Both the position numbers and the translations under genes were made by a program. A stretch of 64,000 nucleotides of DNA from NCBI GenBank assembly GCA_021234155.1, contig JAJEKV010000014.1, positions 6,465,563 to 6,529,562 on the forward strand. The letters are read 5' to 3'. Under the pieces are notes generated by a model. That model was not told where the DNA came from and searched no databases. It saw only the letters and a program-made list of their open reading frames with translations. Origin of the DNA: Isoetes taiwanensis. Taxonomy: Eukaryota; Streptophyta; Lycopodiopsida; Isoetales; Isoetaceae. This document shows, piece after piece, positions 1 to 12,112 of the stretch. Every line of letters starts with the position of its first letter. The first letter of the stretch is position 1.

Positions 1-1124
1 GCGTTTTGATACCCACCAGCATGCACTTTTGCCCTATGAAGCCCAGTATAGCCTGAGCAAGGGACTCAAGGTATCACCCTTGAGCCCTACTCAGGGTTCA
101 TGACACCGGTCCGTCCAGATGAGGCGGTGGGGAAATTTCCCCGGGATCACAAGGTGGTTCCATGGGTGAGCTAGAGGATACGCGTGTCACGGCACACCCC
201 AGATCCTGCCAACTTACTCACCAATTCTGCTCAAAGTGCATGGTGCCCCATCTGAGGTCACACCACTACACCAGGGAGTGTCGGACCCACCCGACCTCGT
301 GGACAGGCTATCGTGCCCCTAGCACCTGGAGTCTCAGGGGAGCCTTTATGCTCGTCTAAGACCCACCCCCCACTTCCACACTGTCCTTTTGTGCAGTGCT
401 AAGCGGACCATAGCTGCCTATGACCCGGTGGGCTCTTGTGCACAGTAGAACTAGTAGGGCAGGTGTTAAAAGGAGCACTAGGAGCATTCTATACTCAAGC
501 CGAGGGCTCTACCCCCTTTTTAACCCTCATTTCGGAGTTACTAAACCTACTCATGGCAGACATCCACCATCCCATAACAATTATCATTCATACTTAAAAG
601 TATTCTAATTACCAAAGAAGGGTTAATCTCAACCAAAACTAGCAAAACAAGAATACTAGAGTATTATTCCACCAATTTGCAAGTTAAACTACCACTAACC
701 GGAGTTTCTACTGGACCCGTTGTCAGAGGTGCTTCCATAGTCAGCAGACTTGGGGGGTAGCCATAGAAGAGGGTGTGTCTTGGCGATTGGGGATCGAAGA
801 ATCGTGTTTTGAGCCTTTTGCTCCTTGGTGTTGGTGGTGGCTTGAAATTGGAAGGCGGGATAGGGAATTAGTAGCTGCCTTTGGTATTTCGGTTAGAAAC
901 CCCCATGTTTGGCCCTTTGTTGGCGCTAATTACGCCTTTCCACCATTAGAATTCTCTTAATAGTGTGTATTTAGATAATTATCCTTTATAATTAATTTAA
1001 CATAGCTAATCAAATCCCTTTGTGGCCAACCCTAAGTTATCATATCCCGTGTGGCGATCTATACCGAGTGACGTGTCAATATATTTTATAGGACTCCGGT
1101 ATAAATACTTGGAACGATCCTTGA
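1..1124. other. Non-coding repeat-like sequence
   Basis: No credible gene is seen. The first 540 bases are richer in G+C than what follows and have the look of an LTR or untranslated region of a retrotransposon. The first ~40 bases, read on the minus strand, closely match the plus strand at about 43,165-43,200 (shared string GCTGGTGGGTATCAAA), so at least the edge belongs to a dispersed family. A TATA-like GGTATAAATA occurs near 1,100. Short open frames here have no recognisable domain and are treated as chance. Confidence 0.4.
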
Positions 1125-2350
1125 ACAACCACCGACGGATCTCAAGCATTTTATTTTCTTCCGTTTCAGTTGGACTTGACAAAGAATGAATAATTTAAAA
1201 GGCATCAAAGCTTGATCCTTGGTTTTGGAACAATAACATCTTTGTTTTTCTGGCACGCTGAAATCATAAATGTCATGAAATACCTATGTCCTGTCCATGC
1301 TTGTCATTTATAGGACCATAGGTCGTTATGCACAAGATCTAATTCCTTTTTGCCCTTTTGTTGATCTTTTAAATGGCGGCTGGTTGCTTCCTAGAACACA
1401 TCCCCACGCATAATTTGTTGTCAAGAATCTCATCCCTTTGCTCAGTCCATTTCTTTTTTGCTAACATCTCTACATTTGTCATATTTGTATGATACATTCT
1501 ATTATGCCAAGTTTTTTAAAGAAGCATAATCCACAATATTCACTAGGCATTTGTTTTCAAGATCAAAACCAAAAGATTCCCAACTCTTTTACCAATAAAC
1601 TTAACTTCATTTCAAAGAGAATTTTACATTCAAGTTTCTCAAAAGTGACCTTATAATCAAGGTCAACCAATCGGCAAACAATCAAATTTACCACTAATCC
1701 AGACACACAAAAACTTTTTTTGAGTTTCACGTTTTCCTTCTAAATCAAATTTTCAATACACCAATGTCTTCCTATTCTTTCAGGTTTCCATCTCCAACCG
1801 GCACATGTCCAGCTTCTTCTTTTTGCACTCCTTAAGCATTTTGAATCCTGGTCCGCGGTTTTCTCACTCAATCTATTATCAAAGAATTTATTTACCTTTT
1901 TGTTCAAATCACATTTTGAAATAGACAAAATATGATTGTCCTTTACCTCATTGTTTCATCAATCTCCTTGACTTGACTTTGGATTCTTGTACAATGTTCA
2001 TGGTTAGAATTCCTCTTTGGTTTGATCTTCCTCTCCAAATCCTCCCCTTGTATTTTGTCATCTTCCCCTTCCAAAATTCCCTTTTGACTCTGGGCAATTT
2101 CTTTATCAAGCATGACCTTTCCCATCACAATTATAACATCCTAATGACCGGCCTCCCATTTGGACTTTTCGGCCTTAAGATGCCCATATTGGTTTACAAT
2201 TGTAACATGGCCTAATTTTTCTTTATTGATATTCACCCCTCTTTTCATTTTTCCACAAATAGGACCTCGCTAATTTTTCTTCATCATCTAACTCAACTCC
2301 CTTTTTCTGCTAAATTATGTTCTAATCATTTGAACAACATGTTCTAATGC
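1125..2350 (-). mobile_element. Internal fragment of a Ty1/copia element (gag end to integrase start)
   Basis: This stretch aligns along its whole length with about 16,985-18,225, the gag-C-terminus / GAG-pre-integrase part of the full copia element described below, in the same orientation. Shared blocks include the start TCTCAAGCATTTTATTTT and the zinc-knuckle region near 2,170-2,215. No LTR flanks it, so it is a truncated copy. It differs from the second copy by many 1-3 base insertions and deletions as well as substitutions. No long frame survives. Orientation and identity follow from the alignment to the element whose integrase and reverse transcriptase can be recognised. Confidence 0.8.
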
Positions 2351-4220
2351 TGAAAATGTTCATGAAAGGATTTAAAAGGGATTCTTGTGGTATGTTATTT
2401 TTCATGTCATTTGCATTAATTGAACAATCAATTGTTTTTCACATCTGAGTTTGTTTATGCAGTAATGCAAATTGTCCATGAGCGGGTTTGAGAGCTTCTT
2501 GGCATGTTGTTTTCATGTCCAATTTTTGAATTAAATGCCTTTTAGCACCGCTAAGTTTTGGGGTGGGGGTGCTAGATGTGGCGTTCGGGGAATATGCGCC
2601 TATAACACGTATATTTCCGGACCCGTCACCACACAAGTCTACCTGCAGCCTTGTATGCCTTAGAAAGTGGCAAAGGGAGCACATCTAAGTTAATTGTGGC
2701 TTGGGATAACCTTAGGATAAGGCCATTTCCACATGGCCTTATCCTGTTGAGCAACCGCCACACGGCCTCACCCCAAGTGGTGGTGCCACGTGGCATCCCA
2801 TGCGGACCCGGCACCTATATTGGCCTCCCCAACCCCTAACCCCAGACCCTTTTCACCCCCTTTTGAACTCTCATCTACATGCGAAACCCCAAGCTAGAGC
2901 ATCGTTAAATCATAGTCTAGCACAGCCCCCGGAAGGTGTGTACATGATCGTGGGGAGTGGGCCTTCGACCGATCAGAAGAACATGAGACGCCGTGGGATG
3001 GGAGGAAGCGCTGGGGGAGGTAGGTTGGTAGGAGTTCATATAGTTCATCGGAGGTTAGCACTCCAGATGGGTTAGTATTTCTCGTGTCTAAGAGAGCCAC
3101 CCTAGAACCTTTGTTGAACATCTTGAACCTAATCAAAGGAACCCAATCATAGTTAGATAAGGCAAAGGATTAGGCTAAGATGTTCATATGATAATGATCA
3201 TGATGTGATGTATGTGACAGTTGGTTGATCATGTTTGCTTCTCTTGTAAATCGAAGGGTTAGAGACCACAGGGCCATGTGGTATGCTCGTATAGAGCCCT
3301 TGGTTCCTATTGGTTCGCATAGAACCCAGGAACCCCTTAGAGACTATGGAAGCTATGATATGACTCAGCTTACACAACGAGGGCTAGAGGCAAGATGGAG
3401 GGAGGATCCCGTAGAAGCTTAGGGGATCCCATGAGTGGGCTAGGCTTATGGTGGTCCTTACTGCAGGGTTTAGCATGGGTAAACACCCTCAAGGCAATGG
3501 TGTCCATGCCTCAAAGAGTTGCAAGTGTCAGCTTGGCTCTTGTTTTGGGGGTTGACCGGGCAGAATGCGTGTGTGCGTCCACCCGATTCTCCCTAGCCGC
3601 CTGTGGGCCTCTTAGACCCCGGGAAGGGGAGATGCAACCCCTTCCCTACCGTCGGACCAGGGAAGTGCAACACGGGTAGTCGATAGGTGATGCCATGGGA
3701 TTGCGTATCTGGAAGGTTAGAGTCATACCCGCGACAGTCTAGCCCACATGCAGGGAAGTAGCCACGGGAGGGGATGGAGTGGTCAACCCTAGCCATTGTC
3801 TTGCTTTTATTACGCCATTTGTTATGACTCAGTGCGCTCTATCTTGAGGCCTATCTAGGTCGATTGACTACCTTGTATTAGCCGAACCCACGGGTAGGAG
3901 CTCTCATATTTTATAGCATATGATTATATTCGTTGCATCTATAGATATGTGGTTGGAGCTACCCTTGGTAGTATGTTGTATTATTGCTGGATTTTTGATG
4001 TGTTTAGCCAAACCCCATTGTTATAGGAGCCCATAGGGGAAGAGTGGCATGAACACCTTCGTGTCCCCTCCCAGCATTAGGGTCACCTGGTCGCGAGGGG
4101 GTAGACGAAGAACGATAGCATTCGTTGGGATGAGTTTCATGATGTCACAGTGGGGTCTTGCGTATATTTGCTTGAGGGCGTCACACTAGAGTTTTATTAT
4201 TACTTTTTCATAGACCACGG
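2351..4220. other. GC-richer non-coding repeat-like stretch
   Basis: No gene is seen. About 2,560-4,170 is clearly richer in G+C than its surroundings and resembles LTR or leader sequence of a retrotransposon (inference from composition only). It contains a perfect 12-bp hairpin at 2,714-2,745: AGGATAAGGCCA, an 8-base loop, then its complement. The open frames are short, lie in conflicting frames on both strands and lack known motifs. Confidence 0.35.
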
Positions 4221-5104
4221 GGAATAAATTTGAGAGCATTTTTGTCTTTCATGATGCGTGGCTAAATGCTCCATGTTCCACTAATTTGAAATGCAATGAA
4301 GGTCCTAAGCGTTCTGGAAAATGGTCGGATGAAGGTGCTAATTGTTGGGCGGAAATGACGGCCGGTTTAGAAGCATAGCGGATGCAACAACATGTATAAA
4401 TGGATGAAAAATCGGAGTCCAACATAAAATGAATCTTTATGGAGTGATTTAATTACCCAAATTATTTTTTTCTTGATACTAACAATGCGATATATGATCT
4501 AGGGCTTAGAGTTGCATGCATTTCATTTTACAAGAGGTGGGATACAATTTCATTTTATAATAATTTCATTTAATGCTTAGGTGACACTTTGTGCTAGTTG
4601 TTTTGGATGGCATCACATTAAAAATATGACATAATAGTGTCTAAATCTTGTCGATTATGGGGGGATCTTGATAAGTTGATTTGCTAGTCATTGGTTTCAT
4701 TGGTAGTTATCTTCTATTCAATTCTTATTAGCAATTCTAAACTACATTTGATGCAAAGAGACATGCAACACACATAATGGATCAAAGAAACCTGTTCAAA
4801 AGTAAGCTGGACTGTGTTATTAAATTCAATAGTTAACTAATGCTTGAAGACTAGGCATTTGAGTTTTTTAGGAGAAACTTGTTTCTTAGACTCAGATTCA
4901 AACGAACAAGAACATTCAATACCAGTCGGATGGGAGATGTTGTATCCTCTATTGCCCTATGTATTTCATATATCATTGAAAGCAGCTTGAGGGTTCCCAT
5001 TTTACAACACAATTGCAGAGCAACCATAGTGCTTAGCATATTATTTTTATCTATACAAAATTTGTCCTTGTGGGTTCCTTGCCACGCTAGTTTGTTCTTT
5101 CTAA

Positions 5105-6095
5105 GGTGCTTATGTGTGTAAGAGATTTAAGATAGTTTTGACCTGGCTATTTGGATTATGAGATTAACAATGGATTAGGAGAATGCGTCTTAGATTTTTC
5201 AATTGTTTTGAAGTCCCATATTTATAATGAAAAAAGTAGATAGCATATATAGTGTGTAACTTTGGCATCTTTGTAAAGAAATCTAAGTGAAAAAGTGTTA
5301 TTTACATTGGCGTGAGATAGGATTATTAAACTCCTCGGTGCATCTTGGGATAATAGTTGGCAAATACCTTTAGGCAAAAACTTACTTTTGTTGAGTTGAG
5401 GGATAATAGTTGGCAAATACCTTTGGGCAAAACTTACTTTTTGTTGTTGCTCAAATGGACACAACCATTGAGAAAATGTATTATTGCTGTAACATAACTC
5501 CATTTGTTGGTAGACAAACAATTTTGAGCCTAATCAATTTAGAAAAGTGAAATTAAGAGTCCAAAACTATATCAGCCCATATTTACCCATTGATACATGC
5601 CAATAAACGAAAAAATGAACTTTTCAAAGAAGTGGGTACACCAAAAGAAGAACTAAAAAAAAAAAGAGAATAAAGTTTTATGCCTCATTTGAAAAGCTCA
5701 TGATGGGGTAGTTCGATTTCTTTTTATGTAATCTTCATGTTCAAAGAGTTGAACCTTCATGATATTAAATCAATTGATTCAGAACTTGGCAACGTTCTTT
5801 ATGAATGGAAGTCCTAGTACAAAGAAACAATATTTGGAATCTTCTCTAGATAGTTCACCATAAGTCAACGTGAGTTTGTTGTCATCACATAACTTTTGCA
5901 ACTCCCAAATTTCTAGTGGGTGCTTTGTGTGGGAGATTTAAGAGGATTTTGCACTATCTATTTGGTTTGCGACATTGACAATGAGGTAAAGAACATGTTT
6001 TTAGATTTTTCGGTGTTTTGAAGAACTTGACAATGAAAAAGTAAATAGCATATGCAATATATAATGAGCACATCTGTGAAAAAATTTAAGTCAAT
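5105..6095. repeat. Diverged duplication, two ~180-bp copies about 815 bp apart
   Basis: The sequence at about 5,105-5,290 recurs in diverged form at about 5,918-6,095. Shared landmarks in the same order are GTGCTT, GAGATTTAAGA, TTAGATTTTTC, TGTTTTGAAG and AAATAGCATAT. The copies are direct repeats with many small differences, so the duplication is old. Function unknown. Confidence 0.5.
5348..5442. repeat. Tandem duplication, ~53-bp unit, two copies
   Basis: The block GGATAATAGTTGGCAAATAC at 5,348 recurs at 5,401, followed in both copies by CTTTRGGCAAAA and CTTACTTTT. The copies are nearly identical, so this duplication is younger than the one enclosing it. Confidence 0.8.
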
Positions 6096-7200
6096 TTTAA
6101 ACTAACTATTTTGTCCCAGTAAAGTCTTGCATTTAGGAAGACCAAGCAATTTAGAATTCAAGCAATATGTTTGATTCCTTAGTGATATTTTCTCTTTTTA
6201 TTCATGTACTCATTTTGTATAAGCGATAACATGTAATTGGAGAATCTATATTACTTTTTCTTGGTAGTTAGCAATCGTACTTTCCTTTGTTGTGCTATTT
6301 TGTCCATGTATATATTCACAAAGAAAATTAACTTCGTGGTGTTTCCATCTTTTTCTAGGGATGCATTCGTTTCTCGTTGAGAATGTTGCATCAAAATGAA
6401 ACCTCATAACATCCATGAACATGGAATATAGAGTCGTCTACATATATTGTGATAAATTCAAGATGACTTTAACCTAGATATTTTCTCCTCCATGTATTTA
6501 TTCACAAACACACTTCCATGCTATTTTCATCTTTTCCTATTGAGAGTTGGGCACACCATCAAATTGCTTTATATTATGAGAATAAGCATCCCCATCTTAC
6601 CATGCACTTTGTCGTGCTTTCAAAATGACTCCCATACAAAAACTCTCCATTAAGATGTACTTCGTGAGAATTGTGATACAAAAAACTCTATAAGATTGTA
6701 CTTCCATAAAATTGTTTTCGAGGATCTTCAAGTCTAGCATTCTTTCGATACCATGCAAACACTTGTGATGAATACATCTCTCATCTAGCATCCTTCTTCA
6801 AAAGCCCATACAAAGGCTTCCGATGAACACATTTGTGATGAACACATTTCTATTGGCTGGTTTATAAGTCATATAAATGCTTTTGTCCCAATGGCGTGGT
6901 GAAGTAATTATTGTACTCAAATGAGTCGCTCAATTCTAAGATCTAATGCATTGAATTCATGGGTTAGAATTTTAGCCTTATTGCCATAATGCAAACAAAT
7001 CGCGAATTCTAGTTTATGCTCCTATAATTAACTTATATCACCCGGAAGATGTAGATGAAAGGAGATCAAAATGAGAATGGTATAATCACTTACATAGTCG
7101 GTACCTTAATTAGGTATACTCAAAGAAAGCAGCGATTAGGAAGTTATAATAACAAAACAACATTCCCAACAATCAAGCTTTTGGATTGCCCTGATGAGTA

Positions 7201-10200
7201 AATTAGATTAGAGAGGGTTGGTTTTAGCATATTAAACATCGGGGGTATATCGATAATGGCGGCGTCGTGCGATTCATTTTTCCGGCGGTCGAAAAACTTT
7301 TGGTTTTTAGCGCATGAATATCGCTAAAGTTTTAGGTGTTTTTGGGCGCCAATTATTTTTCGGCGATGGAACTTCGTTTTGTGAAAACTATTGGTTTTTA
7401 ACCTTTGGGCTAGAGATTCCTTTTTTTTAGAATTTATCTTTGGGTTTTATTTTTTTAAAACAAACTATTTTTATGGAATCACTATTTTTGAAGCCGGTGC
7501 ATCCATTCCAGGGTGCTTCGGCCATCCTTTTTCTGGAGCTTGTTCAAGGCAGCCTTCCACCTCTCATACGGAACCACCCATGGAAGATCTGTTTTCCATT
7601 CAAGCTTGAATGAGGGCATTTTCAGCATGTAAGTACCCATCTTCTCCTGTTTTTGTTTTGTGCTGCACATTACGCACATTCATTTTGCCTTTTCAATGGC
7701 CACCTTCTCATCATTAACCTTGTGCTTCACCTTCCGCGGCAGTCTTCTCTTCAATCCCCTTTCAGATTGGCCTCATAATCAGCTTTAAATTGGCCTTCTT
7801 CTCATTCTCCGTTTTTGTTTGCAGCCCATGGAATTTTAAAAATTTTTCTACTATTGAAGCCATCGATCCAGTTGTGGCCTCTACCTGCAGCTTCCCTTGG
7901 GTTTATATATACTAATCTCAAAGTAGTGCATTTTTCTACACAAGCGATTGTGTGGGCTGATTCCCTTAGGCGTTGAATGATGCAAGCGGACAAAACTTTT
8001 TTGTCCTCAAATGGGTCCAGTCTTCCATTCTTTAATTTGTCTTAATATGCCCTCGGGCATAATGCTTTTACTAAGTCTAGGATATGCTTTGCTAAGTCCT
8101 GAGCATATTGTTAATCAGACCTCTGGGAGTCATATCAATCTGATTACTAATATGCCGGGCATGTGCTTTAATAAGATATGCTTTACTAAGTCCGGAGCAT
8201 ATTGTTAATCGACCCTCGGAGTCATATCAATCTGATTCTTGCTTATCACATATTTGAAAAACCATTATTCCTTTGTAACTATCAAGGAATAGTTGCCACT
8301 TTTACCAAACGGCCAATGATTTTTGACCAATGTTAGGTGCATGTCAAATTCAAACCCAAATTTCATATTTCTATTCAAAGTAAAACGCCACAATTGCAGG
8401 TTAAGAACAATAATCGCATTACCCTTAGATTGACATAGTTATTGCCTAGTGGACAAAAACACACGGCCAACAAATTCATTGCCGTTATTATGAATTTTTG
8501 ATGGAAGTTAGAAACCTGAATTTGGAGTCTTTATTAGAGAAAGAACATAAAGCCCTTCCATCTCTTTTCTGAATTTTCAAGACATTAGTTCCAAGTTGTA
8601 TTTAATAAACTTTAGATTTCAAACCGCTACCTTCATTTATAAAAAAGCAAAGCTTTCGTTGTTTTTATAGATGTTCACCGTTGAATACATGAACTATTCT
8701 TAGATAGTAAAATTTAGCCTCTTAGAGTGCGGAAAGTTTCTTCTTAAGAGCAACAAGATCAAGCATTGAGAATTGAATTCCTTGCCTTATGCTGCCATGC
8801 CTATTGTCACTTTCTTGAGCTCATTTAATCATGTCACTTACCTTTAGAGGTTTCTCTAGAATTAAGTTGGGAGAAGAAACACTTTATAAGCGTTAAAGGG
8901 AGTTAAAGGGGAATTGTGAACCCATTTAAGATATTTTATGTTCCCAAAGGGTTAAATGTATTCATCTTTTTAGCCATAGAAGAAATTTGACTCATGTTCA
9001 TACTGAGAATATAGTAGCCATATACTTAGAAGCCATCGTCAATCCAAGGGCGGATATGTGGAACCGGGGCATTAGCCCAAGGTGCATCAATCTTTGTGGC
9101 AGCGGCTTTTTTTGCCTATGGTTCAGGTTGTCATTGTGGAAGTGAGACCTGATCTTGCTGACTTTAGAGTATTTATCGTCTCGGTAATTTTTAAATTTAA
9201 ATATTCTTTCCAAAGACTTTTGCGACCTTCTCACTAGAACTTGGTGTCTTCCCCACCGGTGACTATCAGCGGTTTGAGTATACCATTTTTAGAGATAGTC
9301 AACCCCACTTTTCCGGATGGGACTAGCGTTAATAAAAGCTTCTACACGTGCTGCAACTCAAGTCCGGCATCTCAATCAAGGTTATGAGTCACCGGAACAG
9401 CTCTCGCTTCAACAAGGCATAAAGTGGTCTTCCACTGCATTGGCCTCCATGGACCTTGTATATTTTATATCTCTTAAAACCCAATCTTGAAAGGAGTTTT
9501 TGAAGAAAGGTTGTACCAGAGTTAGTTTTTAGATTGCATGTACTGAAAAAACCCGGGATGGCCGACATGTAGCTTCCCTCATTCTTGCCACTTTCTATTA
9601 TATTGAGAAGGAGAGGTAAATGCCCAATGCAACAAAAGCTTTATGTGCAATGGTTCCACAATGTGATACCTAAATCAGGATGTATTAACACTGCCGGATA
9701 TGATTGCACCAAAACACATTACCTCCAAGTTGTTTGACTTCAAACATGCAATTAAAGTCTCAAAGGATCCTCACGAAATCATTACCAAAGCTTAGATACG
9801 TTTTTCCATTCTTTGCCATGCCGACTAAAATGCCAAGGATAAACCCCATCTCCTCTGCCAGAAATCTTAGCGTTAAGTTGAAACATAAGTTGGAGGCGGT
9901 GGGCAAATTTCCAATCTTAGGCCTGATCCGCGATGCATGCAAGATGATATAGAAGACCCATGATATTCACTCTACAAGGTGCGAATAGTGATTTATCTCT
10001 AAAAAAGGCCCGAAAAGCTTAGAGCGCCTAGGATCTTTTGGCGGGTTACCGCGACGATCGACTTGTTTTTGTGAAATTGTAAAAGTAACTAAGAATACTC
10101 CTTCACAAGATTATCACCTAGCCTTAACATTTCTAAAAGTGGGAACCACGGCTCCTTCGATCAATTGCAATGGCAAGTCGTCGTCTGTAGCTAAATTAGC

Positions 10201-11937
10201 TAAGGTAGATTATTTCTAGCTTTAATTCAGATCCAAGATACTTTACTAGTATTGGTAATGCCCTTTACCTTTACAATTGTTACCTTATTTATATCAATGG
10301 CAGAAGACACACTTAGTGCTTTCCACGAGCCGACGCAATTCTTTGGACAATCCTAGCGGGGACAACCCACAAGGCTAAAGTGCATGATTTGTCATTAAGT
10401 TCCAACTTTTCATATATTGCACTAGCCATCTCGTACCTTACATGATCATCATCACGCAAAGAAAAATTGTATAAACATGAGTTGTCCCTTGCACCTTATG
10501 TATTAATTACTTTTGAAATCGCATAAAAAGAACATACCGGTTGATAAATAACCCATTAGCGGACCAAAACAATCCCACATTTCTTTTGCGTCAATTGCAA
10601 TTTTATAGTTTTCTTTCAACACAGATTTTCCAAAACTTGTATTGCATGTAACCACGTTACGATATTTCTATGTTGTGATACATAGCAATGGTTAGGATAG
10701 CCCTTCTAAATAATAATTAATTTTCGCCTTCTTGATCTTTGAGATCTCAAAAAGAAGATGCAACCTTATAAATTATCACCTTGACATTTGTAAGAACACG
10801 ACAACAAAGGGTACCATTGGCATTGCTGGTTTGCACTTGGTGATAAAAGGAAAAAGCGACCTCTCGGCATAAACAAACACATCTCATTAGCTTTAGTCTT
10901 AGCGGAATGAATCGAACATCATTAGGCCATGCATGGGTGATGATTTAATCTAATTTGTCTATGTATAAGTATTTGTTTGGTGTCTTGGCGAGAAATGGCA
11001 TAGAGGCCATGGTTCACCATGTAATAATCGTAATAAACTTCGAAGGTAGTTGGACAACAAAAATGCATCAAAGGCAAAGAAAGGGTTCCATTATCGGCCA
11101 TTTAGCGAAAAGCGCATGACAATGCGGGGAGGACACATGGACAGTATACTCTTATGCTATATATTGCGAGAATGGATGGTCTTTACCCAGCGATTAGGAA
11201 TATTGATGTAACAATTCGGCGCGTATGAAAGACATTGTGTATCTAAGTCATGTCAGCAACAAGGGCGTAATGAAGTAAGCAAACAATTGTACCAATCCAC
11301 AAATATATGCAAATATTTGTTATAAAAGCCCGACATATGGCTGCCGAGATCAAAGGCAAATTTGAAGCACAAACTAACAATTTCCCGATAGCATACGATG
11401 CGTTTAGTACACATTGCAAGCATTATGAAAAAACAACAACGCCGCGATGTGAAGCGCAAATCAAAGCCGGTGCACCAACGCCTGGCGGTTCCATCTCTGG
11501 CCGTCTGAGGCAAAACATACAAAGCACTCTTCGAAATGAACTCCTTGACAAAGCATATGGAATAGACGATATGGAATGAAATGGCATTAAGCCACTAAAA
11601 ATGGAGTGAGCGAGTATCTCAACAAAATCCAGCAGGGGATATTCAAAATCAATTTATTACCAGTAATCATCGAGTCTGAAAACAACTAGACAATCAACAC
11701 TCACGTCTCTATGAGCTTTTAAATGCGTTTTAATAGTTGTAGAAATCTTTGCTTTTTAAAAGCAAACTAGACACTTTATATAAATGATTTACTTTTGCAT
11801 TGATTTTAAAATTCCGTCCATATGTTACTCATGTTATTCAACACTAAATTCCGAACCCTACCACCTCAAAGGGACTTAACCATTCAACACAAACACATGC
11901 CTAATAAATAATGTTCAAAATCTACATCTAAACATAA
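7201..11937. other. Gene-poor, decayed sequence
   Basis: No gene could be recognised. Open frames such as 7,482-7,679 (-), 9,704-9,952 (+) and 11,307-11,579 (+) are under 95 codons, have no known motif and no splice context that I can support. The style (AT-rich with scattered G+C-rich triplets and small indels) resembles the dead copia copies nearby, so old transposon remains are likely (inference). One tandem duplication is listed separately. Confidence 0.35.
8081..8237. repeat. Tandem duplication, ~94-bp period, two copies
   Basis: The block starting GATATGCTTTGCTAAGTCC at 8,081 recurs at 8,175 as GATATGCTTTACTAAGTCC. Both copies continue through GAGCATATTGTTAATC and GGAGTCATATCAATCTGATT. 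A third weaker match lies just upstream (about 8,062, GCTTTTACTAAGTC). No coding role is seen. Confidence 0.75.
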
Positions 11938-12112
11938 AAAAAAAAAAAGTTGCATCACCCTTAACAAAACAAAAAATACACGCTGAATTGTCAACCGCGG
12001 GGATGGGTTGACGCCGCGGTTCAAAGTCACGATTACAGGCGGTCAAACTTGAGACCTATGGTTACTTACCCTAGTGTATTACCACTAGACTAAAAGCGAC
12101 CGGGCAGCATGA
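11938..12112 (-). mobile_element. Probable tRNA-derived SINE
   Basis: Read on the minus strand, this segment has an internal pol III A box TAGTCTAGTGGTAA (12,079-12,092) and a B box AGGTCTCAAGTTTGA (12,043-12,057), about 20 bases apart, in an otherwise tRNA-like head. The copy ends in a long T run on that strand (A run 11,938-11,948 on plus). T-rich 3' ends are known for some plant SINE families such as Au. It does not fold as an intact tRNA and no clear target-site duplication was found. It could also be a diverged tRNA pseudogene. Confidence 0.5.

Larger units (their letters stand above)
4221..7200. other. AT-rich region without genes
   Basis: No gene, RNA gene or recognisable transposon terminus is seen. 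The notable structure is local duplication, listed separately at 5.1-6.1 kb and 5.35-5.44 kb. Short frames on both strands have no domain similarity that I can recognise. Confidence 0.4.

Noticed and set aside
12043-12092. Functional tRNA gene at 12.05 kb
   Set aside because: A and B boxes are good, but acceptor and anticodon stems do not pair and a long non-tRNA body with a T tail follows. SINE is preferred.
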